A stretch of 64,000 nt of DNA, from assembly GCF_964355755.1 (NCBI RefSeq), contig NC_092679.1, positions 11,336,932 to 11,400,931 of the forward strand, in the 5' to 3' direction. Shown here in pieces: positions 45,631 through 58,797 of this stretch. This DNA comes from Antedon mediterranea. Taxonomy: Eukaryota > Echinodermata > Crinoidea > Comatulida > Antedonidae. The notes under the pieces were generated by a model. The model did no database searches, was not told where the DNA came from, and saw only the letters and a list, made by a program, of their open reading frames with translations. A program made the position numbers and the translations under genes. Positions within the stretch are counted from its first letter, which is position 1; every line of letters starts with the position of its first letter.

Positions 45631-48600
45631 CTAATGTACAAAAAAACTGTACTCATTCAAAGGTGGATAGTATATATCTTTCTTTGAGCTGCAGTTACCT
45701 AGGTTTGTCAATCTCTTTTGTGTTGAGCCTGGGCAATTCCTCAGAGTGAAGTTCTTGTTGTAACATATCTCAACTTGCTGCAGAACTACTTGTTCTTTAT
45801 TCTTAATTCATAAACAAAAAACCACAATAATTATTTTAAATAGTATTAAAATATACGGACATCTGATAAAAATAACAACACCTTTTAAATTTACAATGTA
45901 AATTTTTATTGGTAGCTGCACTTGAAATATATTTCTTTAGTTACCTATCTTCATCAGTGATAAATTGATTTGTTATACACATTAAAAACTGTGATTAAAC
46001 ATCTCCGGAGACAACAACAACAATAAGAATAATCAACATTTATAAATAATATAAATATATTTATAAAGTCCCCACAATTTTGTTACCAAAGGCACGTCCT
46101 CAAATTTGCTAAATAAATACAGTAAGTTGTTAAATTAATTTTAAATGAATTAAAAGTGGGTGAATGTTTTAAATACAGGATGCAACAAGGGAAAATGTAT
46201 GACTACCATAAGAAACTGGACAAATAGCAAATAATTTGTTAACGTAACACAACAATTTATATAAATCTTGGGGTACCTGCGTCATTTTCTTGATTGTTAT
46301 TTGTTTGTATATTTTTGCAGTAAAGAAAAGTGTAATTTGCTCAGTATTTCTGCATTGAACTTTTATTGTAAAATTATTATGAGATACTTTAGTTGTGCTT
46401 GCTACATTGATTCCAAAATATCTAATAATCTAAATAGAAATTAAAAATTGGTGATGTATGAAAATATTGTTTTATAGTTTAAATGATATAATATAATTTT
46501 GGAGGAATGATGATCAATTCAAAATGTTATGTATATAATGTTAATTACTGCGAAGCAGTTTTGCATCAGGGAGTTTAGAAATTGGTCAGGTGTTTGCCTT
46601 ACAAAAAACAAAGGGCTCAGTAGTAATAGCATGGACAACATCTGACCAATTATCTAGCTTCTTGATGCAAATCTACATTGAAGTAGTATTATCATGCTGT
46701 TTGTGCAGTACTCGCTGCTTCTTTGGGATCAAATCTAACCCTAAGCATCAGTGTATGCCTGATGGTCTAGAGTTATGAATACCAGGCTGGTGATCTTGAG
46801 GTTTTGGGTTTATTTCCCAATTTCAAATGATTTAAATCAAATTCAATTAAAATTTGTTGAACTTACATAGAAGCACAATACTTTTGTTGTTACATTAAAC
46901 GCCTTAAACAAAACACTGTTAATATTCGACAGGGAATAATTTCTTCCAGGCAAAATATGTCCAGATTCAAGGACACTGAAAAAAAACAACCAATAATCAA
47001 ACATTTATATAGCGTTAAAACATTAGGTATTCAGGTGCGGATAAACAGGCTTAAACCCCTTAAAATTTAACAGCCATGTCTTTTTATCTCTATAAAAAAA
47101 AATAGAACACTGACTACACATTGAATGCAAATCAAATCAAAACACCATCGACTCTGTGAGAACGATCAAACAATCGACGGTTCCTGGCAAAAAAAGTATG
47201 ATCGTATTGTTAAATTACATACATAGGAGTGTCATTTCCGGGCCTAGTCATTTGGGAGGTGCCATTTCATCCTGAATTTTATTTGTACCATCATTTACCT
47301 AAATCGCTTAGCCACAGGCCCCACTATACTTAGCGGTCTGCCCCTGGGTATTGTACAAGGAATCATTGGTCAAAGTTTGCATTATAAATATATACCTAGT
47401 TGTAAGTTAATTAATTTCTTAATCTATTAGTACTACAGTTAAGGCGTTTTTAAAATGTTTTTAGCGTTCCGTGCGCGTAAAAATATGCGCTCGCGTTTTC
47501 ACTTGCTTAAAATGACATGAAACGCTTAGAAAGTTGATTAAATTGATTTTCGCATTTTGAATTTTTAAACGCGCATAACTTTCAGTAAAGCATGTCATTT
47601 TTTTTCCACAGAATGTTAGCGCATGATATAAATTAAAATTTTGCTAAGTTTCAATTGAAATTGTTATATGGTGTTCGATCTATGTTAAATGTGCGAAATT
47701 CATAAAATCATGCGTAACTTACGCTGCGCGATGCTAAAGTCATATAACAAAGTTACGTACACATCTATAGGTCAATCTTATGACAAACTTATACAATCAT
47801 CTTATGTTGGCCAGAATTAGAGATACGCTGCGAACAAATTTTGTGGAAAGAAAGAAGAATATAGAAAAAAAAATCTCATGACAATAACAAGGGGTTATCC
47901 GCCAAGTGCGGATAACCAATGAATTGTTTAAAGTAATCATTTAAGAAAAATTGTATGACTAGAAAAATATCATTTAAAAGTTTCTTTAATGTACTTTAAC
48001 TTCCAGATTTGTAGGCAGTAAAATGATAATAAACTAAATTATGCTTTGAGTAATGTACCAACTAAGCTTGGTTCACACTACAGACGCAACGCAATCGAGT
48101 CGACCAATCACAAGCGATATATTATTCGAACAGTCGCTTGTCATTGATCAACTTGCTTGTGTTGCGTCCCAGTGGGAACCAAGCTTTATACTACAGAAAT
48201 AAGTGTATCAATATCAACATGTTAGTGTCAATATAGCAAATTCCATTCATGATATGATTTTCTGCCTAACATTACTGTAAGTGTCTTCAGAATAGTTTCA
48301 TCATAATTTGGCAAGTTGTATCAATGTGATGAACTGGCCTGGGAAAGGTCATTAAGGCAAAGGTGAAACGACAATGTTTCCTTTGCATTTCCTTCTGGTT
48401 TGAAAATTAACCCATTGATTTGGAACACAGGGTTATAAACCTAAAGGATAGATTACAGCAGTACTAAGTGAAGTACTAAAATGACATTGAACAATTTCCC
48501 TACGATCCAATGGCCTATCTAAAGATATTCATTCAAATACAATGGGAAGTTTGCGGCCTAGGTCATATCATGGATCAGGTTCATGGTCATACCTTGTGCT

Positions 48601-51600
48601 CGGCTAGCCTGTGTTTTCCTAATTTGATGATGCAAAATTATCCATGAATTTGTGAGTTTCCCATGTCGCTTCAGTATATTTACAAAAGTTAGAGGGTGTT
48701 GTTTTTTTAAACAGCAATATACAAGAATATACAGCAAAACTAATGTTTGGTTTAAACAATTCATCTAAATTTAGAGAAATTACTCTATTTTTTATTTTAA
48801 AACAAAATTCGCCCAAGGCTATAGGCTAGGCTACTGACTGAATAAACAATTCAGAGAGGTTTTTTTTGGGAGCAGAAATGGGTCTAAATATCGTGATCGT
48901 TTGTGGATATTATATTATACGGTATATTCCAATATAATGTAACCCATTTTCTTTTTTGACCCATGACATGAGGTGATAGTTTGCTGTGCTTTTCTTAAAT
49001 TACTCAAGCACACATGGGTAGCAAGGGACAATATGTGTATGGAGAATATACTGTATAAACAGTTTATGCTATACAAATGTGCGAAGGACTAAAAAAGGAC
49101 ACCAAAGTTTATAAACTCAAATGGAATTAAGGCAAAATTTGGGATTGACTTGTCCCAAAACACGCTAACAAAAGTATAATGTCTGTAAGAACTAAAATTC
49201 AAAATGAAAAGATAGGTCAAACAAACTTCCAACACAGGAATGGCAGTTTTGGTAAAAAAATTAGAATTTTAAGAACACCACCCAAGAAGTAATTTAGCAG
49301 AAACGGGGTAGCTCAAAATAAGGTATATAATAATATATAACAACAATAATACCATATTTTGAGTCATTTTTAGCAGAAACAAGCCCGAAGAGTTATTTGA
49401 ATTTAGAGAAATTATTTACTTGCCAACCTCGGCCAAGATCATAGGCAAGGCCTACTGTATCCATGAGAGATGCTTGTATGTGAAAGTGAATGTAATCAGG
49501 ATGGGATCATACTCGAGGAGGTAGTACCTGAGGGATATGGGTGTAGCCTGAATGGCAGATTTTAGGCAACCTGGATGGGAACATTGCCATAGAGGAACAC
49601 ATTTTGAGCTTTGATTCTATTGCAGTTGCAATTACATTACATAGCAGATTTGCAAAAAAATGTGCATACTTAGTCAGACTCAAGTTATTATGTAGATCAA
49701 TTCCTTTCTGGAAATAGTTCAATTCACCATTTATTGCTGAAGTGTTCTCACCACAGGTTCCGTGTTTGCACCACTCATGTTGCCTAGAAAGTAAGAACAT
49801 CTAAAAATAAACTAAAATCCTTTTCAAATTGTGTTGTTATATTTGTATAATTATTGGGATGACATAAATAAACTCCTGTCATTAATTACTGTATTTTTGT
49901 ATTTTGTTGGAAGTTAAACTTAAAAATACATGGCCTGTAATAAAAACAACCAACCAAAGGAACTAAACTGCTAAAACTTGAAAATAGTTCCTTTCTGTAA
50001 ATTAATGGATAAGAAACTTCCTCATTGAGTTTGTTAAAGCAAATAAGATTCTCAAAATTAAAAAAACAGAAGTTGTAAGCAAATCTGGTAGCGAATAACA
50101 CAAACCTCAATTCAATACCATAATTAAACATAGATCAATTATTTGTAGGTCTACGTGCCCATTTCTGTTTTATTGATTTATTCTAATGTTAAAATTTATG
50201 AATTCATCTATCTAATTTGCTGGTCTGTTTTTGTTTTATTTTATTGGAAACTTTTTTTAATTGTAAAGGGCATATAAGCTTTTGCATTGCTCCTATCAAT
50301 CCAAATTCCTTATTAATTATCCTTTTTATGTATTTTAACCTATGATGCGTTGCCAAATATTATCAAATGAAAAAAATGAAATAAAAGCCTTTTTGAAGAA
50401 ATAGTTACCAGAATACTGTAAATGGATTCTCCAATATTAGATTTGGCCATGTTTGGTTCAGTTGTTTTACCAAAGGCTGCCAAAAAATATATTATAAATT
50501 AAGATAGCTTTTAACAAAGTGTTCATGTATTTATATTGACACTGACAGCTGGCTTTGTGATCTAAATATTGAGTTTGATAATAGATGTCATTCAAATTAT
50601 TGACACACAACTTTTAACAAATATCTGCATATTGCCCGTGTGTTTGTAAACAGCTCTTATTATTCAACTAAATTCATTTGTCATGTACATGAAGCATTAA
50701 CTACAGGTCACATGTAAAAAGCAAACAATGCACACATACACCTGCCAATTCCAAATACAGTTACACAATATGCTTCAAAAATTGAAATTACTGTACACTG
50801 AATAAAATGTATACATTTCTTAAATTGAATTAATACCAAAGTCAGTACATAGCAACAGAACTTGGTTTATTCTGAATCAGTTCATTACTTACAGTTATAG
50901 TCGAATCATTAAACATTTGTGGAGAATAGCAGTATTCTGGATTTGTTCCATTTTCCAGTGATGGCCTATAAAAAAACAACAAAATTAACTCCATTATCCT
51001 AAAAAATTATGAAAAATAACAACCCCCATCAACTATGTTCCAAATTAACTAAACCTCACGTCAACTTGGTACTGTAGACGTTTTTTTGCGACCGGACAAT
51101 TCTTCGACAGGACATTTGCCAAACAGGAAACTTTGCCTACAGCACATTTAGCCAACAGGTCATTTCGCCAACATGGCAATTTTCGCCGAAAATCTTACGA
51201 GGTTCATTACTATACTTACAATACTGTTTCTATTTAAAATTCATTGATCGAGTGCCTTTGCTAAGTACAGTGTGAATAGCATCGCCACCCCCATACCTTG
51301 TGGTACTGCAAGTGTGGTAACAAAGGATTGTTCGTTTTGTTGCTTCCCAATCCAAACACATTTACATAGTTTTTCAAAACTTTCAACATTTGGATTTCGC
51401 CATCTTGTATTATGTGTGTCAGTATATCTAAAAGTGTATTCCCTCGCACATAGCAAAAGAACTGGTCATATTGACACATGTGTTGCACTTTTCATCGAAG
51501 CGCGGAATCAAAACAAACAAGTACAGTACGTTGAAGCAATTGTTTGCTGAACTATGTTGTTATGCAAATGAGTAGAATGTTGCCGTCATCCGTTATTGTT

Positions 51601-54600
51601 TAGGTGCTAATGCGGAAACTCCCTATTTCATAATTTGATGATGCTATGGCTTTTTCTGCTGACATTTTGCAGGTATGCACATATTCAGTGGTGCTTTGCC
51701 TCTTGTGGTACAGGTTGCTTGCCTGCTTGTGTTGCAGGGATATGTTCATCTAACCTGTCATTTATCCTATTTAGTAAACATATTGCTAATATTTTCCCAA
51801 GAACCGACAGGTACAGTATGATGGGCCTGATGTATTTTGGTGGACCCTTTTTCTTGGCTGGTTTTGGAATTGGGTGTAATATGACTTGGTATTAAATATA
51901 GTTCTGCTATGTGATTAAAAACATCCATATGTGCATGTTTTGCCATCAGAATATACTTGGTCACTTCCTGGACTTTCATTGTTTTTTAGGCATTTGGCTG
52001 CTTTGTCGGGTGTAAATGGAGACATCAACACTGTTTACATTTGTTTTGTCATTCAGTAAACATCCGGACACAGGCCCGTATGCAGCATTTGTAATGGGGG
52101 GTGCGAGCGAAGCGAGCAACAATGGCTGGGGGCCAGGGGGCCGCCAAGGGCCCCCGGTCAGGGTCGAGGGGCCGAAGGCCCTGGCAAAATTTGCGTTATT
52201 TGACGTTCTAAAGACTGATTTAAGATTCTTTGTTGTGGCTTGAGCTAGTTGAACGATGGACACCAGAACTTAATGCTTTCGGCCAACTCAGACAGCGTTG
52301 TACGACGCTGTCTGAGGCGCCGTATTCGATAGTGTCTATATTTCCAGCAAACACTTTAACTGCGTACCGCGTACATGAAGCGCTAAGCTATTGCTTGTCG
52401 TCACATGATCGACTGCGCATGTTTTACATCGAGTTTGTAGTCAGTTCAGATTCTGTAATTTAATTACCGGTATTTTTTCGTTTTATATTAACATATTTTT
52501 GTTTGTATACCATTGATAATGTAAATTTTGTATATATATAATGATATTGTCTTTAGTTAAACAAGACAAGAAAAAATACCAACCGAGGAAATAGTGGACC
52601 TTTTGGGACTTGGGGGGGGGGGGGGTGCGTCTGCACCCAACGCACCCCCCTGGATACGGGCCTGGGACATATTGCATCATTTTTAATGGTTAATTACATG
52701 TGCCAGAAATTGTTTATATATTTATTCTTGTATTCACTTTTTTATATTGACAGTTCAGTAGTAACACAGGAAGTTTGTCTTGTTTTATAAAGGAAAATTT
52801 TAAATTGGAACGAAATGTTTCAAACTAGTTCCTTTTACAGTTGTAGCATAGTGCATGGTCCACTATCATCTACAAGAAGATCGGACATCCATCATAAGTA
52901 AATTTAGTCACCATATTATTTCATTTTAAATTAAAATTTGTATTATATTCTATTCAAGGATAAGTAATATTGTAATAATGTGTTGAATTGAATTGGCAGT
53001 TTCAAATGGACGGTTTCAATGTCTTAATACCAAAATATATAAAAGATATATTCCTAGTAAAGTTGAAATCATTGTTAAGTTAAGGCTATTTTAATGTTGC
53101 CGGTGTTCGTAACATGTTTAAACGTTTTCAATTTAGTTCAAAACGCATATATATGTGTACTGATGACCACAAATATTGTCAGCAAAGTATCCTGTCTCCA
53201 AAATGTAACCTTTCGGGCTATTGTCTGCCAATCAAATTGTACTGTGTGTCAGTCAACCGTATAAATGGCAGAAAAATAGTATCAGCAAACTTGTCTGTTT
53301 GTTGTTGAGTGGCTGTCGGCCAATTGTTTGTCAACAAAATGTCCTAAATAACAGTGTTAAATTAGTACTTACCAAAGGCCATGTATAGTCCAGGTTTTTA
53401 CATCACTTGGTATAACACATTTGTTCTAACAAAGAGACAGACATATTAAATTTGAAGTAAATCCTTACTTTTTTTACCTAATTAATTAACACATTTACTG
53501 CACTTTCACTGTGAATCCCACCTCTGTGCAGAGATTTTTTTTAAAGAAAAATCATAAATGGGTGATTTTTAAATACATTTTTAAGAAAGTACTAAACAGG
53601 TTTGATTTTTAAAAAATGAAAATCATATTACACAGCCTTGAAGTAGAAACTAGGAAATTTGGGCTTCTTTGTTCCTATTAACAATCAATTTACAGTTGAA
53701 CATTAGATTATAATTTAAAACGGTCCTACTAAACACCACCAGATACCTACCAAAGCAACAAATCATACCACCAGAGAGCAGCCATTTGCTTGGAATTGAT
53801 TATTAATGGTATATTATAAATTTCAAAAGCTGAGTTTGATCATCATAATAATAACGAAACAAACGTTCATCCGTGTCTCTTGTGTATTATATTCAGCGGT
53901 CAACTGTGAAACCTATACAACTACTGTATGTTCACACAATTTGTCTTTTTTTGTAGTAGAAATGTATTCTTTGGTTGATATTTTTTGGTCCTTTTTTAAT
54001 GAAACCATAGAATTGGCAACAAAATGAATAAAAATGGTTGTGTAAATTGGATTTTTAGTCAAGCGTTTTCAGCTTACATTCTCAAATTCTGGAGAAAAAT
54101 GTACAATCGGACATCTTTAAAAAATTAGTACAAAAAAAAAAATGACGCAAAAAATGAATGGAGGCTATTTTTTGCAAAACAAGGTTTAATTGGATGCGAC
54201 GAACATGGTTTAAAAAAAAATGGAAAATAAATATGGTTTCATTAAAAAAGGACCAAACAAATATCAACCAAAAGAATACAAATTTCTACTACAAAAAAAT
54301 ACAAATTGTGTGAAGTTATGTATTCATTTTTAAATGTATAGTGTACAGAAAAGAATTTCTGCTTTTATTTGACCAAATAAATGATGTGAAAGCGTTATTT
54401 ATTTTGAAATGTTACAGTTTACAGAAATTAATTTATTTAACCATTGGTAGCGCCTCACAGTTGACCACTGAATACAATACACAAAAGAAATAGATGAACA
54501 CGTTCATTTCGTTACTATTTAGTATTATGGTGATCAAATGCATTCGATTCTGGCATTGCGACGGCGAGAAATTCACTTTTAACTTCAACTTTATCAACTT

Positions 54601-55762
54601 GAAAGAATTCAGCTTTATACCATTAGTAATCAATTCGAAGCAGGTGGCTGCTCTCGGGTGGTAGGATTTGTTACTCTGGTAGGTATCTGGTGGTGTTTTG
54701 TAGGACCCTATAAAATAAAACTTACATTTTGATCAGAAACTGAAATGCAAAATGATGGTGGCCAATGCTGTGAAAATGTTAGGTAATCCCAATCATTTCT
54801 TAAAGAAGATATAACATAAAAACTTAAGTGAGGTATAATTATAGTTTAATAATAAGTAATATACAGGTAACACCTAAATAAATTCCTGTCATTTGATTGG
54901 ACGATTGTGGGTCACATGGCGTGCAATAGTACACACTATTAAACGATCGTTTAATATAATAGTACTTTTTTTGTGTAAGAAAGAAAAATCTGTTCGCGTT
55001 TGGAAAATATTTTTTTAATTCTATTGCTTTTGAAATACAACACTCAGCGCCACTTATTTTGTACTTTCGTTGCCAATGTTATATTGTTGTGACTGGTTTA
55101 GCGATGGAAGTACATTTTTGGAGATATATATATACTAATTTAGATAAAAAAGGCATTTAAATAATAACTTTAGATCGAGTTTAATTTATGATTTTGATTA
55201 ATGGGAATATTTCTAAAAGACATGGAATCGTTGGAAAAAACATAATTAGCATGAGTTTCAGACTGTCGATGTTTCGTATTGCTGCCTGGCTGTCGCCTTG
55301 TTGATACATTTCATCATTCACCTCATGCCATTATTTATACCATTACACTCATAAACATCATTATTTGTATACTGTAATACTTGAAGATGAAAAATGAAGA
55401 TTAATATTTTAATCAGTTTTTAAAGATTTTTCCAGGACAATATCATTTTTTTAAATTTTGAAATTTCTTCAAATTGCTCATAACATTAAATAATGCGGTG
55501 TATAAAGTTCCGGCAGAATGAACACAAATTTTAGGGATCTAGTGGTTTTGTAGGTTCAATTCTCGATCAATTGTCTTTATTCATCATCATCTTAATAACC
55601 CACCATTCCTAGAGAGATTTTTTGGATAGGTTTTTGGGCCGATCGTCTCAGCGTTAGCATAGGCCTATGTTGGATTCTGTGTATGTAACAATGGGCAGTT
55701 GAATACCGGTGCCAGAACCCTAACCACAGCATTATTAATATTATGATGAGCAGAGATTTCAT
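45631..55762 (-). CDS. Secreted ribonuclease T2 (eight exons, 238 aa)
   Basis: Acid endoribonuclease of the T2 family, acting in lysosomes or secreted, cutting RNA through 2',3'-cyclic phosphate intermediates. Exons: 55762-55707, 54798-54726, 53425-53373, 50965-50893, 50476-50409, 49783-49670, 46975-46867, 45801-45631; all GT-AG with matching phases, 717 nt including TAG. Signal peptide MKSLLIIILIMLWLGFW. DWDYLTFSQHWPPSFC is the usual first strand; CAS I is TIHGLWP (His58) and CAS II is FWQHEWCKHGTC (Glu111, His115). The C-terminus has VEICYNK, the paired cysteines and the YYPPL motif. All three catalytic residues are present and the length is close to human RNASET2 (256 aa). Introns are large and filled with mobile repeats. 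Confidence 0.93.
46277..46429 (-). other. Possible in-frame cassette exon in RNase T2 gene
   Basis: A 153-nt open segment lies between RNase T2 exons 7 and 8. Its acceptor (TTTCTATTTAG) is good and a CAG/GTAC donor follows. It would insert 51 residues at a phase-0 junction without breaking the frame. Without it, the spacing between the KVLC and VEIC cysteines already fits the family. It is therefore either an alternative exon or a chance open stretch; I left it out of the main model. Confidence 0.3.
47895..47920. repeat. Hairpin GGTTATCCGC/GCGGATAACC in RNase T2 intron
   Basis: A perfect 10-bp stem with a 5-nt loop lies in the intron between RNase T2 exons 6 and 7. It is at the end of a CG-containing AT-rich stretch (47450-47880) that looks like an unclassified element. 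Confidence 0.55.
48064..48186. mobile_element. 123-bp MITE with AAGCTTGGTTC ends
   Basis: AAGCTTGGTTCACACT at the left and AGTGGGAACCAAGCTT at the right, with one mismatch. The interior CCAATCACAA...CGCTTGTCAT is shared with 31216-31363. It lies in an RNase T2 intron. Confidence 0.75.
52071..52664. mobile_element. 594-bp MITE with CAGGCCCGTA ends
   Basis: Inverted ends CAGGCCCGTA and TACGGGCCTG; GGACA directly outside on both sides suggests a 5-bp target duplication. G/C-rich subterminal blocks (GGGGCCGAAGGCCC; a run of G near 52613) stand out. It lies in the intron between RNase T2 exons 3 and 4. Confidence 0.75.
53722..54707. mobile_element. Near-complete 1-kb palindrome in RNase T2 intron 2
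   Basis: GGTCCTACTAAACACCACCA at the left and its complement TGGTGGTGTTTTGTAGGACC at the right. Pairing continues inward through GTCAACTGTGA and the AAAAAAGGACCAAA stretches near the centre. The right edge is 18 bp from the splice donor of exon 2 (54725), so most of the intron is one foldback. Confidence 0.85.
54830..55310. repeat. Dispersed repeat shared with 13240-13690
   Basis: Second copy of the unclassified element in the last cpRAS intron; here it is in RNase T2 intron 1. The copies are diverged by many indels but keep the same order and strand. Confidence 0.75.
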
Positions 55763-58700
55763 TTTCAAGTTAGGTGCGAAATACAGCACCCTACATGAAT
55801 ACCCAGCCCAGCCTACAGTATACTGTTATCTAGGGTGCTTGCTGTATGCCTAGCTAGTGTAGTAGCCAGATTCTAGTCAAGGCACCCTATCGCAAAGTTG
55901 CCCCTCACAAAGTCGCCCAGACACAGTCGCCCCATCACAAAGTTTTCCATCGCAAAAATCGCCCCAACACAGGGTCGCCCCATCGCAAAGTCGCCCCTAA
56001 ACGTTAAAATAGTTTATAAATAAGTGCGTCAAATCACGCAATTGATATTCTTGGGCAATTTGAACACAAAATAACACGAAACAGGTAGGCATACAAAGGG
56101 AAAGCCCCGCCATGTAATACCAGTAGTCTTAGGGCACAGTACATCGGCAACAAAGAGGAAGCCCCAACGTAATTACTTCACTGTCGGGCGCACTTACACG
56201 ATAGCTCACTATCGGGGAAACCCGTAATTGCTCTGCATTACTCCAAATTGTTACGATGTCGGTCGCATTCAAAATCGGTCTTGTTTAATTTTGGTCGTGA
56301 TAAAATCTAAATAATTTTTACTTTAGTCGATGAATATTTATTATTAATAATACATTTTTTTTAATTGTTTATTTTACAGGTCTAGGAGAAAGATGTGTGC
56401 ATTCAAAAATGACAATTTAAGATAATAATATTATTTAGCATACTGTATGTTAACAGTACAGTTACATAATTATTTAAATGTGAAATTTTACAGGGACCGT
56501 AGGCTATGTCTGTGTCTCTCTTTTTATATGCAACAAACTACATGAAACAATTTTTATTAATAAACATTCAGTTTACTATTATTAGTATTACAATGAACAT
56601 TTGATTAATAACCACAGAAAGGCAATCCCATCATTATCCATTATAAAATTGCATCATATTACCAAATATGTCGTAAAAATGATGATGTGTGTGTGTATTC
56701 ATCGTATGTCCGTGTACGCATGCATGTATAAAATAATCATATCGGCGATGAGATTTATAACCATAATAATATTAAATAACAATAGACATACAGTACTTGT
56801 CAATAAATGCAAATGTTTTAACTAATCTATACGATTGGCCTACTACTACAGTACAGTATATCACTTTTATACATTTATTATTATATTATCCTAAAAAATG
56901 AACTGGTAACCACTTGTTGAAAAAAGATTCGTAATTGTGGCTATTGGTAACTAATTTTAAAATCATATTAAATTAACATTCTTAGAAACTTTCAAAATAA
57001 GGAACTATTTTTAAAATGATTTTCAAAAAGCATATTACTCCATTAAAACCTGTAAAATAAAAATTCAAACACAAATTATGTATATAAATTAAATAATTTA
57101 GTAATTGAATATTTTGCGTTTTGTAATGATTTATGACACTTTGAATTTAAGATACAAAGCTGTAAATTGGTATCTAGGGTCAATACTTTTCTATTTAATT
57201 TATTGTACCGGTCTAATTAATTTTCATTTTTAGAGACTCTCTTAATGGGTGTCACGGGGTCTTAGCTTTCGTGGTCTTAGGTTTCGTGACACCCCTCTCT
57301 TAATGGTAAGTAAGAACAATCAGAAAAGCTTTACCGTATATTGTATATACAGTATGCATTTGTTATTAGCACTTGTGGTTGCCTCGATGAAATATTAAAC
57401 CATTTAACTCTTTTCAACTTTGTCTGGCATGGCTTTAAAGTTGGTTATACAGACCGAAAATGGGCAGAAAACGTTGATATTTACAGTGACCATTGACCTA
57501 CTGTAGGCAACATTTAATTATAATGCAACTTTTCTTTTAAATACAAATGATGATGCTATTGCATAATGATAATGTGATGTTTGACTGGTTGCAATTCCTG
57601 ATCTGTGTCTGGTCTAGATGTTTTAAATTATTTATAAATAGACAGCCTTCATATCTCTTCAGATATACACCAGACATGTGTTAACAAGTGGTACAAAAAA
57701 TAAATGTGAGTGGGTAAATATTGTCTAGGTAAAAAGGCAGTGAAAAAATGTTGATGCTTTTTCACAATTTTCTGCCTGTAACCAAATTTAGAGCCATGTC
57801 AGACACAGTTCAAAAAAAGTAAATGGTCTAATATTTATTTTAGGCAACCACAAGTGCTTCAACAATACTTACTGTACATATGTACAATATACAAAATTTC
57901 TGATTGATATTAATTACCTTTTAACACTTTGACTGCCAAATACGAAGATCTTCGTGTTTCGCGTTTTTTTACGAAATCCGGTAGATAGGTTAATTATTGG
58001 TATATACTATAAATATGGACACTATGTTCGGTCTGGACCGTCAATATTTTACTATTTGAAAGTAACTAATCTGGTTACGAACGACTGTCAAAATGGTACC
58101 TGTCGAAATAACATACACCGCGCATAACAGTAGCGCGTCGAGTGATTGCTTGGCGCATTGTGTATCGGTCACGCGCTAGCTATGCCGCCGAAGCATTAAA
58201 AAGGTTTTTGTGGATTGGCATGTTTGTTTGCTATCTGAATAAAAAATAATCGAGTCATTTTCAATATGAAGTCATTATTTTTATTATTGTATGTACAGTA
58301 TACCCTAATTGTTTTGGTGTTTCATTGTAAGTGACCGAGTTTCACACAACAAACTTGTTTAGAAATGGTATGGACATTATCATCAGTTTACTAGCTAGGC
58401 TAGCCTAGTCGTAAAACAGTTCCGGACCAACTTTAGGCCTGGTTAACTAGGCATGATGGGTTTACTATGTGGATTTTGCCGAAACATTAATGTAAGATTT
58501 ATGATTTATAAAATGTAATACATTTTTTACAAAAAGTGAATTATTGCTAGGCCTAAAGTTAGCTAGGCCTACAGTAGGCCATTACATTTTTCAGTTAATA
58601 ATAATATTGATATACAGATAGAATAGGCCTAGAGGCTAGGCCTAAATATTTTCATAAAACATGCCTATTTTTTTGCATATTAGTTAAAAAAAAAAATTAA

Positions 58701-58797
58701 TAACTATATTAGATTACACGTTTATAAACATACAATGTTTATACCAAGTTTGATGGTCATGTGTTATTGAATTTTCCAGTTACATCATTTATGCACA
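55763..58797. repeat. Upstream region of RNase T2, repeats only
   Basis: 55880-55985 is a degenerate minisatellite of CATCGCAAAGTCGCCCC units, with complementary units at 63345-63425. 56254-56910 is a decayed copy of the GAAATCGGTCGCG element. The rest is AT-rich with AGGCCTA tracts and no gene. Confidence 0.6.
57247..57294. mobile_element. 48-bp micro-MITE with 10-bp target duplication
   Basis: Ends GGGTGTCACG and CGTGACACCC are perfect 10-bp inverted repeats. CTCTCTTAAT lies directly outside on both sides (57237-57246, 57295-57304). The interior holds two CGAAA-C-TAAGACC-like units on the minus strand. Confidence 0.85.

Noticed and set aside
52016-52243. 75-codon frame over the GC-rich block
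   Set aside because: It overlaps the MITE at 52071-52664 and its subterminal G/C palindromes; no coding signal.
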